Of a stretch of 64,000 nucleotides of DNA, positions 1-10,609 are shown one piece after another (within the stretch, counting starts at the first letter, position 1; every line of letters starts with the position of its first letter). This DNA is from Ascarosepion bandense. Taxonomy: Eukaryota > Mollusca > Cephalopoda > Sepiida > Sepiidae. The stretch spans positions 1,196,501-1,260,500 of the forward strand of contig JBBBDQ010001271.1 of the NCBI GenBank assembly GCA_037127315.1, given 5' to 3'. The notes below the pieces were generated by a model, which saw only the letters and a program-made list of their open reading frames with translations, was not told where the DNA came from and did not search any database. Position numbers and translations under genes: made by a program.

Positions 1-300
1 GATCTCAACATGTGAGACTTTTGAAAAAAACTAAGACAAATAATTAATAAAATGTCACTAGCTAATAATAAATCTTTTAAATATTTTCCATTTTTTTCTA
101 CTCTAATCTCTTCACAGTTCATTTTATAGAATATAATATCAAAGACTGCAATAAGTTTGGTTTGGTTTGTTAATCAGCATATGGGTCATTTAATGCTGAA
201 AGTTAATTTTCTTGGGATCTTCATTAATTTTTTTCCAAAACTGTATTGCTGGTAAATGTTTTTACTATAAAATATACTATTATATTTTCATAATATTTTA
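1..300. other. AT-rich non-coding sequence
   Basis: This stretch is A+T rich with no ORF of note and no recognised repeat. It shows only short homopolymer runs. Confidence 0.5.
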
Positions 301-520
301 ACCCCAGTTTGAGGGTTTACTATTTGACCATACCTTGGGGCCTAACAGATGCTACCACCTTGGATCAGGGTGGACCTGGGAACAGCAGTACTTAAGAGGT
401 GGTTCTATGCTTCTCAAAGCCTCATGATCAGAGGTCTTGCTGCTAGATGTAGTTTATCATCATACCCAGGACAGCTGTTGTAAATGATTTAGTTCAAAGC
501 ATATTCCTTGCTCCTTTTCC
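301..520 (+). repeat. Dispersed repeat family Ra, copy 1
   Basis: About 150 bases around 'gaacagcagtacttaagagg' recur in inverted orientation at 34150-34310. Shared blocks include the inverse of 'aaccacctcttaa', then 'tgttcccaggtccacc', and 'ctgttagg' beside a run of c's. The copies differ by scattered substitutions and small indels, as expected of an old dispersed element. No coding potential and no terminal structure is visible. The family is not recognised. Confidence 0.6.
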
Positions 521-819
521 AATCTTTATTTTATTTGTAACTTTGAGTAAGCAAAACAGGATTATTCACCTGACTTCCATAATTACAAATAAACTTATAA
601 TGCCACAAATTTTCATGGAAACTTCATGTGCATTTTTATCACAAATGATGAAATAAAGAATTTAAAGGAATATCATGCCCACAACAAAACCTTTATTTTA
701 ATGTCAAATAATAATACAAAAACACCAAAAGATATTTCACATAGGACAAAATATATTGGCCATTTTACCTTAATAACCAATTGTGCAAGCTTTATTCTTG
801 ATTATTGCATTAATCCTTT
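521..819. other. AT-rich non-coding sequence
   Basis: No repeat was recognised here. The 65-codon frame at 626-823 has no family resemblance and AT-driven composition, and is treated as chance. The stretch may include the 3' flank of the Tc1 relic that follows on the minus strand. Confidence 0.45.
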
Positions 820-1440
820 TTGATAGTTCTTGATAAAGTTACTAAACAAACTGATAGGTTTTCTACTCCATTCTTCTTGGCAATAGCTTCTAGTTCCTCC
901 AAATTCAAATGACTTCTTTCTCTTACCTTTTTTCTTCAAATATGCCCATCAATTTTCAATAGGGTTTAGGCCAGAACTTTGCACAGGATATGCGAATACA
1001 TTAATTTTGCTGTCATTTAAGTATTTCGTAACAATTTGTGCTGTGTGTTTTGGGTCATTGTCATGTTGGAATGTCCAGTGATGCTTAGGTGTTTAGCCTT
1101 AAGTAAGAGAGATTTTTTGGGGTGACCAGTTCAAACTTCTGCTTGATGAAAGCATCCAGTTGCTGTCTACATAGATACATTCAACCATGGCATCTTTACA
1201 TCATTGACAATGTCCTTCGTCATTAAGTGAGGATTCTTCAAGATATCACCAACAATTTTCCTTTCCATTCTTTCAGAAATTGACAATTTTCTGCCAGTCC
1301 TCAATTTATTCTCAACACAATGCACCTCATACTTTTTGATAATACTATGTCCATCTGGAAACATTTAAATGCATGGAAAATGTTGTATATCCATCACCTT
1401 GCTTGCACAAATCAACTATCTTCATTTGTACAGGCTCCAT
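820..1440 (-). pseudogene. Tc1-like transposase relic
   Basis: Minus-strand remnant of a Tc1/mariner-superfamily DNA transposase, the enzyme that cuts and pastes its own element at TA sites. The probable start (MEPVQMKIVDL) is at 1440. It shifts frame near 1364 into a helix-turn-helix region with GRKLSISERMERKIV (1167-1364). The catalytic C-terminal half follows near 850-1080: FQHDNDPKHTAQIV, then a proline-rich stretch ending in GLNPIEN, a stop, and WAYLKKK, which match the usual Tc1 motifs HQDNDPKHT and LNPIENLW. At least one frameshift and several stops break it, and the length is near that of a full ~340-residue enzyme with a missing centre. Terminal inverted repeats were not located. Inactive. 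Confidence 0.8.
1142..1178 (+). repeat. 37 bp direct repeat, copy 1
   Basis: The segment containing 'gatgaaagcatccagttg' and ending in 'tctacatagata' recurs at 1560-1596 with one substitution plus a differing last base. This copy lies inside the Tc1 relic and the other lies upstream of the transposase start. It may be a leftover of an internal rearrangement. Confidence 0.6.
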
Positions 1441-1559
1441 TACTGAATTTTTGTGTTAACCATTTTAAAACCATATTAGTTACTTTTTCCAACTTTTTGC
1501 TTTTCCATCAACTACAATCTTCAAAAGTTTCTGTGGTGTGTATAAGTAGGTTATCTGCT

Positions 1560-1596
1560 CTTGATGAAAGCATCCAGTTACTGTCTACATAGATAG
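1560..1596 (+). repeat. 37 bp direct repeat, copy 2
   Basis: Second copy of the motif seen at 1142-1178, 418 bp downstream and in the same orientation. The rest of 1441-1737 holds no recognised feature. Confidence 0.6.
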
Positions 1597-1737
1597 GAAA
1601 AATTAAATGTAATGTCAAACATTATTTTTTCTCTTTGAATTTTGTCTTTTCATTGTCTCACTTTCTTTCACTCTAAGTGACCCCTTTCAACCTGATGGTT
1701 TTTACTGCCTTGCTTGAGGTGAAATAATTTTTAAAAA

Positions 1738-2104
1738 ATGTTTTTTCTTGTTTTATGATACACTTTTTCTTCTAAATTGTTCATCTGATTTATGAAACAC
1801 TACCCTTTCTTCAAAGTGAGTTATATCTGTTCCCTCTTAATCTCTTTCTCATTTTAAAAATTGTTTTTTTCTTGTTTTATGATACACTTTCTCTTCTAAA
1901 TTGTTTATCTGCTTTATGAAACATTACCCTTTCTTCAAAGTAAGTTATATCTGTTCCCTCTTAATCTCTTTCTCATTTTAAAAATTGTTTTTTTCTTGTT
2001 TTATGATACACATTCTCTTCTAAATTGTTCATCTGCTTTATGAAACACTACCCTTTCTTCAAAGTGAGTTATATCTGTTCTCTCTTTATCTCTTTCTTAT
2101 TTCA
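1738..2104 (+). repeat. Tandem repeat, 3 x 124 bp
   Basis: Three head-to-tail units whose shared start 'ttttttcttgttttatgata' falls at 1741, 1865 and 1989, a constant period of 124 bp. The units differ at only a few positions (for example 'cactttttct', 'cactttctct', 'cacattctct'). The unit is T-rich with no ORF. It looks like a local duplication rather than a satellite. Confidence 0.9.
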
Positions 2105-2842
2105 ACAGCAGGTAAAAACCTTAGGTTTTTGATTAGTACATGTTAACCATGAGACCTGAAAGTAGTTACTCTTTCCAGCTTTCACTTCTATCCAGACACT
2201 GACTTCAGATTGAAACCATTGAAAGTTTTGATTGCTTTTCCTCTTTTCTCTTGCTTCACCAGTGGTTCTTGACAGTCACCACTATCCTAACACAACCAGG
2301 GCTTCACCTTTCTTTTGAGCAGCCATAGAAAAGATCAGACTATTGTTAGAGTGATATCACAATCTTCTCGTACAATTCTTTGGGTTCTGAAGGCCTTTTG
2401 TGTGAATCAAAATGAATGACTGATTTGATATTAGGAGACAGCGACACTAGCATTATGTAATCGATTCTGTCTTTTTCTTGCTAAAATTATCATTTTTTTG
2501 TGTGAATAATCAGAGAAGGGTGGTTTACTTGTACTTGAATAGATTTCTCATATGAGGGACTGACATATTTATTAGATAATATGACTCTCATGAGCTGAAA
2601 TAGCTAAGTTGACAAGACATTAAATTGTAGTTCTAAAGGACTTTAGTCTCAGGTTTCACTACCAAAATTGAATATTTTGATGAGCAGGATATAATAATTT
2701 GCTATTAATTTTGTAACTCCACTTTCTTTGAACATTAAAGTTCTTTTTATTTTTAACCCTGAAATTTACATTCCTTAATATTTTAGCAAGCAGCATGACT
2801 AAATGGTCTATAATGCAACAACGGTTTTATGAAAGAAAAAAA
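2105..2842. other. Unannotated AT-rich sequence
   Basis: No ORF, tandem repeat or recognised element was found. A 'ttatttcaacag' acceptor-like string lies just past the tandem array, with no exon to go with it. Confidence 0.4.
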
Positions 2843-3204
2843 TTATTTACATTGTTTGAACTGTTGTCCTCATCTTTATTATATTCCCAACATTTTAGCT
2901 GTTGTATGCTCCAACTTTCTTCAAGTGAGTGAAATTTTGAACCAAACCTTTTATTTCAATCAGTGAAGTAGATTGTGCTTGTTCCATGAGTCATACTACT
3001 GCCGGATCTCTTAGTTACTGTCACTTTACTTAACTCTCAAAGTTTTTGTTTGGCACAAATAATGAACTCACAACTCTTTGGGTCAAGTCATTGGATTCAG
3101 CTAATGCTTTTATTCACTGGGCCATGTGTCCTTGAGGCCAAAACATCCTGAATACAACAATAAAGATGAGGACAACAGTCCAAAAAATGCAAATAATGTA
3201 AATA
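2843..3204. repeat. Fold-back (MITE-like) repeat with tRNA-like interior
   Basis: The ends are inverted copies. The left arm reads 'tgttgtcctcatctttatt' and the right arm 'aataaagatgaggacaaca', with flanking 'ttatttacat' and 'atgtaaat' also paired imperfectly. The same arms recur at 32303-32500 and, one arm only, at 59230-59345. The minus strand inside (about 3040-3125) has a pol III A-box-like 'tggcccagtga' and a loose B-box-like 'gtgagttcatt', so a tRNA-derived SINE may be included. No protein is encoded. Boundaries are approximate. Confidence 0.65.
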
Positions 3205-3995
3205 CCTCTTCTGAGAAATATAGACAAATAAAAAAAATTAGTAGTTTAAAATAGGTAATTAAAAATTCTTCATGTAAGAATTTATTTGAATAGAATTAAC
3301 TTCGAAACTTCTTGGGCAATAGTAATCATTATTTCTTGAAATTAAGCTGATCATCCTACCAACTAAATTCAGCTTATGTGTAATATATACATACTAACTT
3401 AAAAGCTGTGCTTTATGCAGCCTTTTAAACTAGCTCTTGCAGAGAGTAAATTGGAACTCCTGCCCAAAAATAAATTGGTATCTGGGTTCAGGTTAGAAAA
3501 CAATAATGATAGTTTTGAAGAAATAACTCTGAATTTCTTAATTTACATTATTGAAATTCAGAACCTGACTTTAACTTTGATTTGGTCTATAAGTCCACTT
3601 CCAGCCAAAAAGACCAATTTTGGGTCAAAAGTCTAATTTGGGCCAAAATTTCAACTCAGGCCAAAAACTAAGTTCTTCAAATCTCAAGTTCCATGGAACT
3701 TCAGTTGAGTTAGGTTCTTTAAATATGAAAAACTGTAAAATCTCACGTAATGAAACCTCTCACTTTAACTCTGATTTCTTGGAATTTTGAAGAAATAAAA
3801 TTAACTTCCTCAATTCTCAAAGGTTTGGAAATATTTCAAACTGAATTTGAAACAAAAGATTTTAAATTCACAAAATGTTTGTGCTACTTTAAACTCATTA
3901 TAAATGAAAATCTTTTAAAATCACTAATATTTTTCAGTTATTTTAAAATTTGAATTTTAAACTGTTCCCTCCCCATCCAGACACAAATCCTAATA
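3205..3995. other. AT-rich sequence with chance ORFs
   Basis: Two open frames (3415-3636 and 3750-3953, plus strand) have AT-driven composition and no recognisable motif. Around 3600-3670 the word 'ggccaaaa' and variants recur several times, a weak degenerate repeat. Confidence 0.4.
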
Positions 3996-4031
3996 CCTGC
4001 CATCTTGTGCATTCAAGCACAAGATGACAGG
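3996..4031. repeat. Short hairpin (15 bp arms)
   Basis: 'cctgccatcttgtgc' at 3996-4010 pairs with 'gcacaagatgacagg' at 4017-4031 across a 6-base loop, with one mismatched pair. It stands alone, with no related repeat recognised nearby. Confidence 0.75.
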
Positions 4032-4654
4032 CAGATTTTTAATCTCTGGATCATTAAGATTCCAAAATGGTATAATATGTTTATATAGAGCAAGTGTGGC
4101 TTGAATTAGAGGGGTTTTAGACACATGAACAGACAGACAGAATTTGCTGTTCATTTATTTAGAAGATTACCATTGCATTATGTGATAAAAAGATAAATTA
4201 AAAAATTTTCTAATAAATAATGGCATGCCCACTTATTTCACTATAAACAAAATTTTAAATTTCATGCAATTTTCACACAAATTCACTGCATGGCCACAAA
4301 CATTGTGTTTAATATCAATGTTGCCATACAAATATGGGAGGGCATAATTAGAGGGCCATTATTGGATTGTACAAATGATAAAATAGATAATCTAGCAGAG
4401 TTCTGGAACCAATGGTGCTAGAAAATTGATAAAGTACCTGTATTATAAAAGGCTTTTTAAAAAATTGCATGTATGCAGATAAGTAGAATCTTCATATGAA
4501 ACACTCATTTTTGGTGAAAGTTGTGTGAAAGTGATATCAAGAATAAATTTAATGGTATGGTAAAAGAAATAATGAAGAATATTTATTTCAGTGAATATGA
4601 TTGAATAGTAATGATCAGAATCCTTTCCACAAGGAGAAAATGTAGTATATGTTC

Positions 4655-4658
<4 letters not shown>
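4032..4658. other. Unannotated AT-rich sequence
   Basis: No recognised element. Minus-strand frames running into the neighbouring (TA)n tract give IYIYIY-type translations and are artefacts. Confidence 0.4.

Positions 4659-4699
<41 letters not shown>
4659..4699. repeat. (TA)n microsatellite
   Basis: About 20 uninterrupted TA units. Confidence 0.95.
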
Positions 4700-4702
<3 letters not shown>

Positions 4703-4905
4703 GTGTAGATATAGAAGAATCCAAAGAAGTATCCACTACATAAAGTGGTAGGATAACTCTCTGGGAGAGCTCTAAATATATATGTATATAAATACATATA
4801 GACCAAATATATGTAAAAATTAAGACAGACATGTTATTCCATGGTTAAGTGGAAGTGTAGGCCTATTTCAGGCGAACCATCTTCAGCTTCCATCTTTATT
4901 GTACA
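4700..4905 (+). repeat. Dispersed repeat family R1, distal part
   Basis: The sequence from 'gcagtgtagatatagaagaa' to the part resembling 'acaataaag' and 'gaagctga' matches 60410-60545, including 'aatccaaag' and 'agtatcc'. Family R1 also has copies at 8515-8840 and 59878-60545. It repeatedly adjoins a (TA)n tract at the same internal point, so the tract belongs to the family. Non-coding. Confidence 0.6.
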
Positions 4906-4918
4906 GAAGATTTTACAC

Positions 4919-4922
<4 letters not shown>

Positions 4923-4967
<45 letters not shown>
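4923..4967. repeat. (TA)n microsatellite
   Basis: About 22 TA units. The following 4968-5189 holds a T-rich run near 5129-5157 and no recognised feature. Confidence 0.95.
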
Positions 4968-4968
<1 letters not shown>

Positions 4969-5189
4969 CATTGTTTAATGTACCTTTCCATGTTATCATG
5001 GGTTAGACAAGGTTTTCTTGATGGCTCTTTTTCAGGCATAATTGAACCATCATGAAATATTGGAGTTAGTTTTAAATCTCTAAGTCCTTACTAACACCAA
5101 CCAGTTTAGGAGACTGGAAACTCAGTGTTTTTTTTTTGTTTTTTTGTTTTTTTTTGTGAGACACCATCTCTAAGAAGATTATCTACCAA

Positions 5190-7310
5190 GGTTAGAGAGT
5201 TCAGCTGACCCTATTCTACACAGAGTAGGTGTAGAGGTTTTTATTTCATAGATTTTCTTCTCTAAGACAAGTTTCTATCCAAAGCTAAAGACTCTTACCC
5301 AGCCTAAGCAGTTTAACTTAGAAACACTATTATTTTTTGAAAATCAACAATGAATGAAAAGCAAGAGTTTGAAAGAGATTACAACAAGTGAGAAATCTGA
5401 TAGAATAAAGTGTTAGTATAGACCTTACAGTTACAGCAAACCATTTCGACTGAAAATAATTTGACCTTGCCACCAATCTGTTACTGCACTAGAATCTGTA
5501 AAGTTTAGGTAACATAGAGGAAAGTTCATTAGAACAATTACTATAAAAAGTGGAAAAGGAATTGGAGCTGAGATGACAGGTCAGAATCAATAACATTGCA
5601 GATTATTCTTTGGATTTTATCAAGAGTCTCTAATTATATAGCAGTAGTATCAGACCAGATGTGGCAACAATATTCAAAATTTAAAGCAAGAATGAATGAA
5701 AGACTTATAAATATCTAAGATAGATTCTGTTAAGAAAGAAATTATCTAACATGGCATAGGAACAAACTTTCCTAGAAGCAGATTTAATATAATCTTTTCA
5801 CTTCATGTCAGTGAAAAACTTTAGTGCAACAATGTGCAATGTGTCGCCCCCTTGGAGGTTAGTATCTGCCATGCTGATGGAAGGAAAAAAGGGATCTCTC
5901 AAACAGAAGAGAGCAGTTTTGTTTTGGAGGCATTAAAATTAAGAAGCCATTGTCTCAGTTAACAACAGAATGTAGATCATTTATAATATCAGCTGCTAAT
6001 TTAACTTTATCAAACTGCTCAGAGTTACTATTAAGACAGGAATAAATAGTTGTATCATCAGCATAGATAACGTTGGGGAAGTTCATTGATGAAAATTAGA
6101 GACAACATAAGTCCAAGAATTGAGCCTGCATTAATGTCAAAATATCTAGAAGAGTAGCTGTTCAAGACAATATTTACTTTGGCAATTTGATAAAAAAAGA
6201 TTAGATCAGTGCAAAAATTTATACAGAAATAACATAGCCCTTCAACTTGTGAAGAAAATCAATATTCCAAACTTTGTTAAATGCCTTAAAAATATTCAAA
6301 GCAATTCACCATTCTTAAAGTTTGATAGACAGTTAACACATCAGCAGATGACCTAGAGAAACAAAAGCTATATTATTTATCTCACAGAAAACCCCTGAAA
6401 GTGAGATGCTTAACCAATTCAGAGTTACCTCTGGCATATTGCCAAAAAGCGGCAGATGGCTTATAGGCTGCTAGAAGGATCAGATGGTTCATCTGACTTC
6501 TTAAAAATAGCAACTCCAGATGAGGATTTCTAACAAGCATGAAAGCAAGAAGCAGCAAGACACTTATTGTACAGCTTAGAGAGAAGAGGACTCAGTTTAT
6601 CAATACATTTCTTAAGGACTATTGCAGAGATACCATCAAATCTATATGCTTTGTAGGGATCTAGTTTAGAGATGGTAACAGAAACCATGGATAGAGTTAT
6701 ATGCATGCCACTCAACAGAGATTCAGTTTGAAGTGGAAAGTCAGGCTAAGGTACTCAAGATAAATCAAGAGTAGAACTTGAGAATTTCTGAGCAAAAACT
6801 TCTGCTTTAACAATAATCAAGTGAAGAGAGGAGGGATAGAAGACTTACTCTTATTTAAGTGCTATAGAGCCACTAGTAATCATGAGAGTCAAAACTTGTA
6901 TGAAGCTATATTTAATTCTAAATGCAAACAAAGATTTTTTGAGGACACATTTACAAATGTTATGAGCAGACACAAACAGGCTTCTGTTGTAATGAGAACT
7001 ATCATACTGGAATACCCAGAAGGGATTCCTGTGAATCTAATTCAAGAGATCATTCCTATGCTATTGGAAGATTTTCCTGGATATAGACACCAAGGCCATG
7101 CATATGTATGTTAGAATTGTTTTGACAAAGAGGAAGATAACCACAAACAGAGAATCTATTAATAGCAATCAAAGAATTTAGTTTCATAAAGTGCAAAGAT
7201 GTCTAGAGAATGTTTAAAAAGAAATGATTCTGCACCACAGAAATTGGAACGTATTCCATGAATATTAGAGAAAGGAAGATTCAGGCAGATAGGTGATTTT
7301 TTGTGTACTG
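5190..7310 (-). pseudogene. Decayed Jockey-type LINE (endonuclease-reverse transcriptase)
   Basis: Minus-strand remnant of a non-LTR retrotransposon ORF2. An AP-endonuclease-like start is readable near 7310-7190 (ICLNLPFSNIHGIRSNFCG, then DIFALYETK). The RT entry region follows at 6815-6530 (ISKLDPYKAYRFDGISAIV, LSKLYNKCLAASCF), and the RT active-site block IYADDTTIYS at about 6055-6070. Further down are NFNASK-like and C-terminal pieces to about 5190. Many stops and frameshifts interrupt it, and the middle of the endonuclease is poorly preserved. Related fragments lie at 38480-39280 and 54560-56220. The enzyme would nick target DNA and copy the element RNA at the nick. This copy cannot do so. 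Clade assignment is by resemblance only. Confidence 0.8.
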
Positions 7311-8404
7311 GTTTACTCATTTCTTTTCCTAATATTGATCATGAAAAGTTTTTGTTAAGATAAAGGCCAAAATAATTATCACTATCATCTATGACAATAC
7401 AAACTAGCCAGAAGATGGTTAAAACCATTTAAAACAAAATACATGCAGGGACACCTACCTATGCATGGCAGGACACTACAAATACCCCAGTGTTATGTAA
7501 CTGTTGATCAGAGCAGCCTCTCTAAGTGCTACCAAACAGTTCAGGATCTTATTAGAAGTTGGATGAGAATTGCCAATCTGGTACCCTCATAGTCACAGTC
7601 ACTGATCAATCAGATCACCATAAAGTTAAGATAATTAAGTCATTATGTCCATGAAAGAAAGAAAGAGCGAACCAGTAAACCATATCCCAAACAGAAAATA
7701 AAGGATTGGTATCTATCCCTGTTTAATAAACATGGAAAGAGTGCTGGCTGAGCGATAAATGAAACTATCTACTTCTATTAATCTGTTCATAGTACAGGAG
7801 GCTGGGTACATTTACCAAGATACTAAGGTTGCCAAATAAGGCTCTGGACCCCTTTCAGGCTAAGGCGGAATTACTGGTTTCTTAAAAAAAAACTCTCTGA
7901 AAGTCATCTCAATCAAAGAAATATTAAGATAAAATTAGATCAATAAAATAAAAATTTGTCAATAAATAGGAAAAAATTATTTGATAAATAATAGAAATTG
8001 CCAATGTGAGACCGTTAGTCAAAAATAAACAAAACAAAGTAGACATTACAACTAAGTTATATTTATAATTATAGTGTTAAAGAATAAACTTTTTTCTCTT
8101 TGGTTTTTTGTCTGTTGAAAGCTCACCATGAGAGGTTGCAGTGGAAAGTTATATCAGAGTTTAGGCAGGAAAAAATAAAAACAAAAATAAAGATAAAGGA
8201 AAACAGTGGTGAGGTTTCAAGTGTGTCATGAATTTCAGATATACACAGTTGTTACGTGCTTAGGAATCTTTTGGCATATTAACTATTAAGTTTTAAAATT
8301 ACAACTTTATTTATTCAATATATTCCCATTTGATATCACAAGAATTGATTAGTAAATATGTTCTTCAAACTTGCAAAACAAGTTTTAGACTATTTTTAGA
8401 CCCC
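7311..8404. other. Unannotated sequence upstream of the LINE relic
   Basis: Parts of 7311-7650 may belong to the 5' end of the LINE relic on the minus strand, but no domain can be read. From 7650 to 8404 it is AT-rich with no recognised element. Confidence 0.35.
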
Positions 8405-8512
8405 AGAACAATAGCTTAGTGAATTAAATTAGTGAATAGTCAGTTTGTGAATTTGGTGATATAGTAGTTGTGAGTTCAATGTTTGGGCTGGGTCATACAG
8501 ATTTAGGTGTGT
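8405..8512 (+). repeat. tRNA-derived SINE head (probable)
   Basis: An A-box-like 'tagcttagtga' near 8413-8423 and a B-box-like 'gtgagttcaatgt' near 8471-8483 stand about 60 bases apart, roughly as in tRNA genes, followed by 'tgggctgggtca'. The arrangement resembles the tRNA-like heads of octopus SINEs. The sequence between the boxes cannot fold as a good tRNA. It abuts family R1. Confidence 0.45.
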
Positions 8513-8514
8513 CA

Positions 8515-8798
8515 AAATGCATTTCCTCCAACTACTACTCCCTAATTTTCTAAATAACCAGAAATTCATCTTATATTTTCAAAAACAAATCGCTTTCACC
8601 ATTTATTTTAACACATCACCTGAAGAGGAACAGTTTTGTTCTAAAACATGAACATTTTTGTGTAGTGATATTATGCTTTATAAACTCTTGTAAAAAGAAA
8701 ATTACAGTATTAAGCTCTACTCTGTATTGAGCACTCTTTATAAAATTAAATGCTTGATCAGTGGGTTTTTAATCTATGTGTTCTTTCACTTTTCTGTA

Positions 8799-8831
<33 letters not shown>

Positions 8832-8840
8832 TTCTGTACA
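8515..8840 (+). repeat. Dispersed repeat family R1, uninterrupted copy
   Basis: It shares 'cacctgaagaggaacagttt', 'tattaagctctactctgta' and 'gagcactctttataaaa' with 59878-60400. Here the sequence is continuous across the point ('ttatgctt', about 8671) where the 60 kb copy carries a SINE, so this is an unoccupied paralogue. It ends in a (TA)n tract at 8798-8826. Non-coding. Possibly the 3' part of a larger retroelement. Confidence 0.7.
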
Positions 8841-8927
8841 CTGCAATTTGAATGCTGACTTAAGTTGCCAATTTAAAAAAATGTAATTTTAATATTTTCT
8901 TTTTCGTTTTTTAATATTCAAACTAAT

Positions 8928-8932
8928 ATTTG
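8928..8932. repeat. Target-site duplication of the LTR element, left
   Basis: 'atttg' directly precedes the left LTR and is repeated at 16107-16111 directly after the right LTR. Confidence 0.9.
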
Positions 8933-9159
8933 TGTTGTATCGTCGAGGTGGCAAACAATACACAGATGATAAAATAATATCTTATTCGGTAGATACAATA
9001 TAATAGTCCGTAGTAGATCGCAACAATATGGGTGGTTTAGTTAGCAAGTAACACGCAGGTTAACATTAGCACTCAGCTCACACTAACTCTCGCTTTCAAC
9101 CAACCCACTCTTTCTATATATAAGTGAACCCGGTCATGTGATTGAGCCATGTCACAACA
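8933..9159 (-). repeat. Gypsy-type LTR, uninterrupted copy (3' LTR of the minus-strand element)
   Basis: 227 bp, from 'tgttgtatcg' to 'gtcacaaca', that is TG...CA in either reading. It pairs with the split LTR at 10452-10609 plus 16038-16106, which adds up to exactly 227 bp. About 20 differences separate the two LTRs by eye, so the insertion is old. On the minus strand a TATA-like 'ttatatatagaaag' lies in the first part. It functions as promoter and polyadenylation repeat of the retroelement. Confidence 0.92.
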
Positions 9160-9284
9160 TCTAACCCCAACCCAGATTTTTTTTATGTCCTCTGGACATT
9201 ATATTTTTTTCTCTTAGGGTTAATCTCCAATATTTCCATAGGGAAACATTTATGTTTGCTCGATCGTCTATTTATAACTGAAAT

Positions 9285-10096
9285 TGGTGAAGCTGTTGGA
9301 ATGTCAAACATGTCATAAACATGTACTCTTTTTACTTTTATTTTCTTTTTTACTTTACTCCTACAGTGCGAAGATCTGTGTCCTTTAATCTCATAAATAA
9401 AGCAAAATTTGTGCTTAAACGGACAGACCTTTTTTAAATGTAAATCTCCGCACCCATAGCAAGGATTTATTCTAAAATGAGGAGTAGTATTACCTTTATT
9501 TTTCTTCTTTTTAATCGAACGGATATTTACAATATCTCGTGTCTCGATTTCTTTCTGTATCCGCCTTTAGATTTAAAATCCTTGTACATTCTTCTGCTAA
9601 ATTCTGCAGTGTAATATTTTGGTTTTTGTTCAAGCTTCACCAACAATTTTGTCCTGAATTCTTTCTCAGCTGGGTTTGTCATCGATTAAATAAAATTAAA
9701 CACTTGAACATGTCTAGAGGAATTTCACTAAGTTTAAAAGTTTTGCAGTACTTGTTGACACTACTTGCATAAGAAGTCAAATCTTCTTCGTCATTTTCTG
9801 TCAAGTTCAAGCATTCCCAAAGCGTGTTGAACAAATAATTATTTTGTCCAAATATTTTACATAATATCTTTATCGTTTTGTCATTCACACGGTTGTTTGG
9901 GCAAGATGTAATTAGCAAACTTTTTGTGTTCTACAGAACCAAATTTTTGTAAGAGATGTGTTTTCATTTCACGAGACCAGTCAATACAATCTTTTTTGAA
10001 AATGTCCTGGAATCTTCTGAAATATGTTTCAAAAGTAACATCATCTTGCTGTTTGTATATAAATTCTCCTATCGAATTTATAACTGTTTCCTGCAA
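9285..10096 (-). pseudogene. Gypsy gag fused to pol C-terminus (deleted polyprotein)
   Basis: Gag of the Gypsy type: capsid-like region in two overlapping frames, 10096-9881 (FETYFRRFQDIFKKDC, FGSVEHKKFANYILP) and 9918-9679 (IKILCKIFGQ, DLTSYASSVNKYCKTFKL). Further down the minus strand are zinc-knuckle-like NPCYGCGDLHLKKVCPFK (about 9470-9410) and GHRSSHC. After a short lysine-rich stretch comes VYDMFDIPTASP (about 9320-9285). The same tail motif, with TFDIP, ends the pol of the Gypsy relic at 37900-37960, so a deletion near 9330-9365 has joined gag to the end of pol. Frameshifts near 9890 and 9679 make it non-functional. The role would have been capsid formation and RNA packaging. Confidence 0.8.
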
Positions 10097-10451
10097 AAAA
10101 ACAAAAAAAAGTTTGCCATCCTGGTTTTTTCTTCATTTTGGTGACAAATTCTAATAATTTAAAAATTTTTCTTCTTGCCGTACACGTCTTTGCTAGAGAA
10201 CCTTTCTTGTTTGCTTTTCCTTAGACTTTCCTGCTGTTAGAAAAATTCAAACATACAAAACTTAACGTCTTCCATTTTTCTAGAAGAAAAATGTCAGCAA
10301 AGAAGAGTTTTTACTTTTTTTTTTTCATTTTTTTAGCAGACTGTTTTCTACATCGCCAGTCTATTGTGGCAAATCCTAACGCAATTCTTCGTCACCAGTC
10401 TGTTGTCTTTTTCTGTGTGTGTATTTAACTCGAATATCTTCTTCGCCAGTC
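10097..10451 (-). other. Leader of the Gypsy-type element
   Basis: Sequence between the 5' LTR and gag on the minus strand. Just inside the LTR the minus strand reads 'agactggcgaagaaga', and 'agactggtgacgaag' and 'agactggcgatgtag' recur downstream. That is a threefold motif of the type used as primer binding site in Gypsy elements ('ctggcgacgaag'). Which copy primes is unknown. Confidence 0.55.
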
Positions 10452-10609
10452 TGTTGTATCATCGAGGTGGTAAACAGTACACCGATGATAAAATAATATC
10501 TTATTCAGTAGATTCAATATAATAGTCCATAATAGATCGCAACAAGATGGGTGGTTGAGTTAGTAAGTAACATGCAGGTTAACAGTAGCACTCACCTCAC
10601 ACTAATTTC
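10452..10609 (-). repeat. Gypsy-type LTR, first part of the split copy
   Basis: First 158 bp of the second LTR. It breaks at 10609 where the LINE begins and resumes at 16038 after a 14 bp repeat. Confidence 0.92.
10596..10609. repeat. Target-site duplication of the nested LINE, left
   Basis: 'ctcacactaatttc' is repeated exactly at 16024-16037. Including three more bases the match is 16 of 17. This is the duplication made when the LINE inserted into the LTR. Confidence 0.92.

Noticed and set aside
2090..2120. Splice acceptor 'ttatttcaacag'
   Set aside because: No open coding sequence follows. Such strings are frequent in T-rich DNA.
4443..4832. 129- and 63-codon minus ORFs with IYIYIY runs
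   Set aside because: They are translations of a (TA)n microsatellite, as are the similar frames at 28109-28333, 28509-28724, 29044-29308, 42191-42412 and 47373-47666.
6821..7114. 97-codon plus ORF (MKRGGIEDLLL...)
   Set aside because: It is antisense to the Jockey-type LINE relic, whose minus-strand reading is recognisable on both sides.
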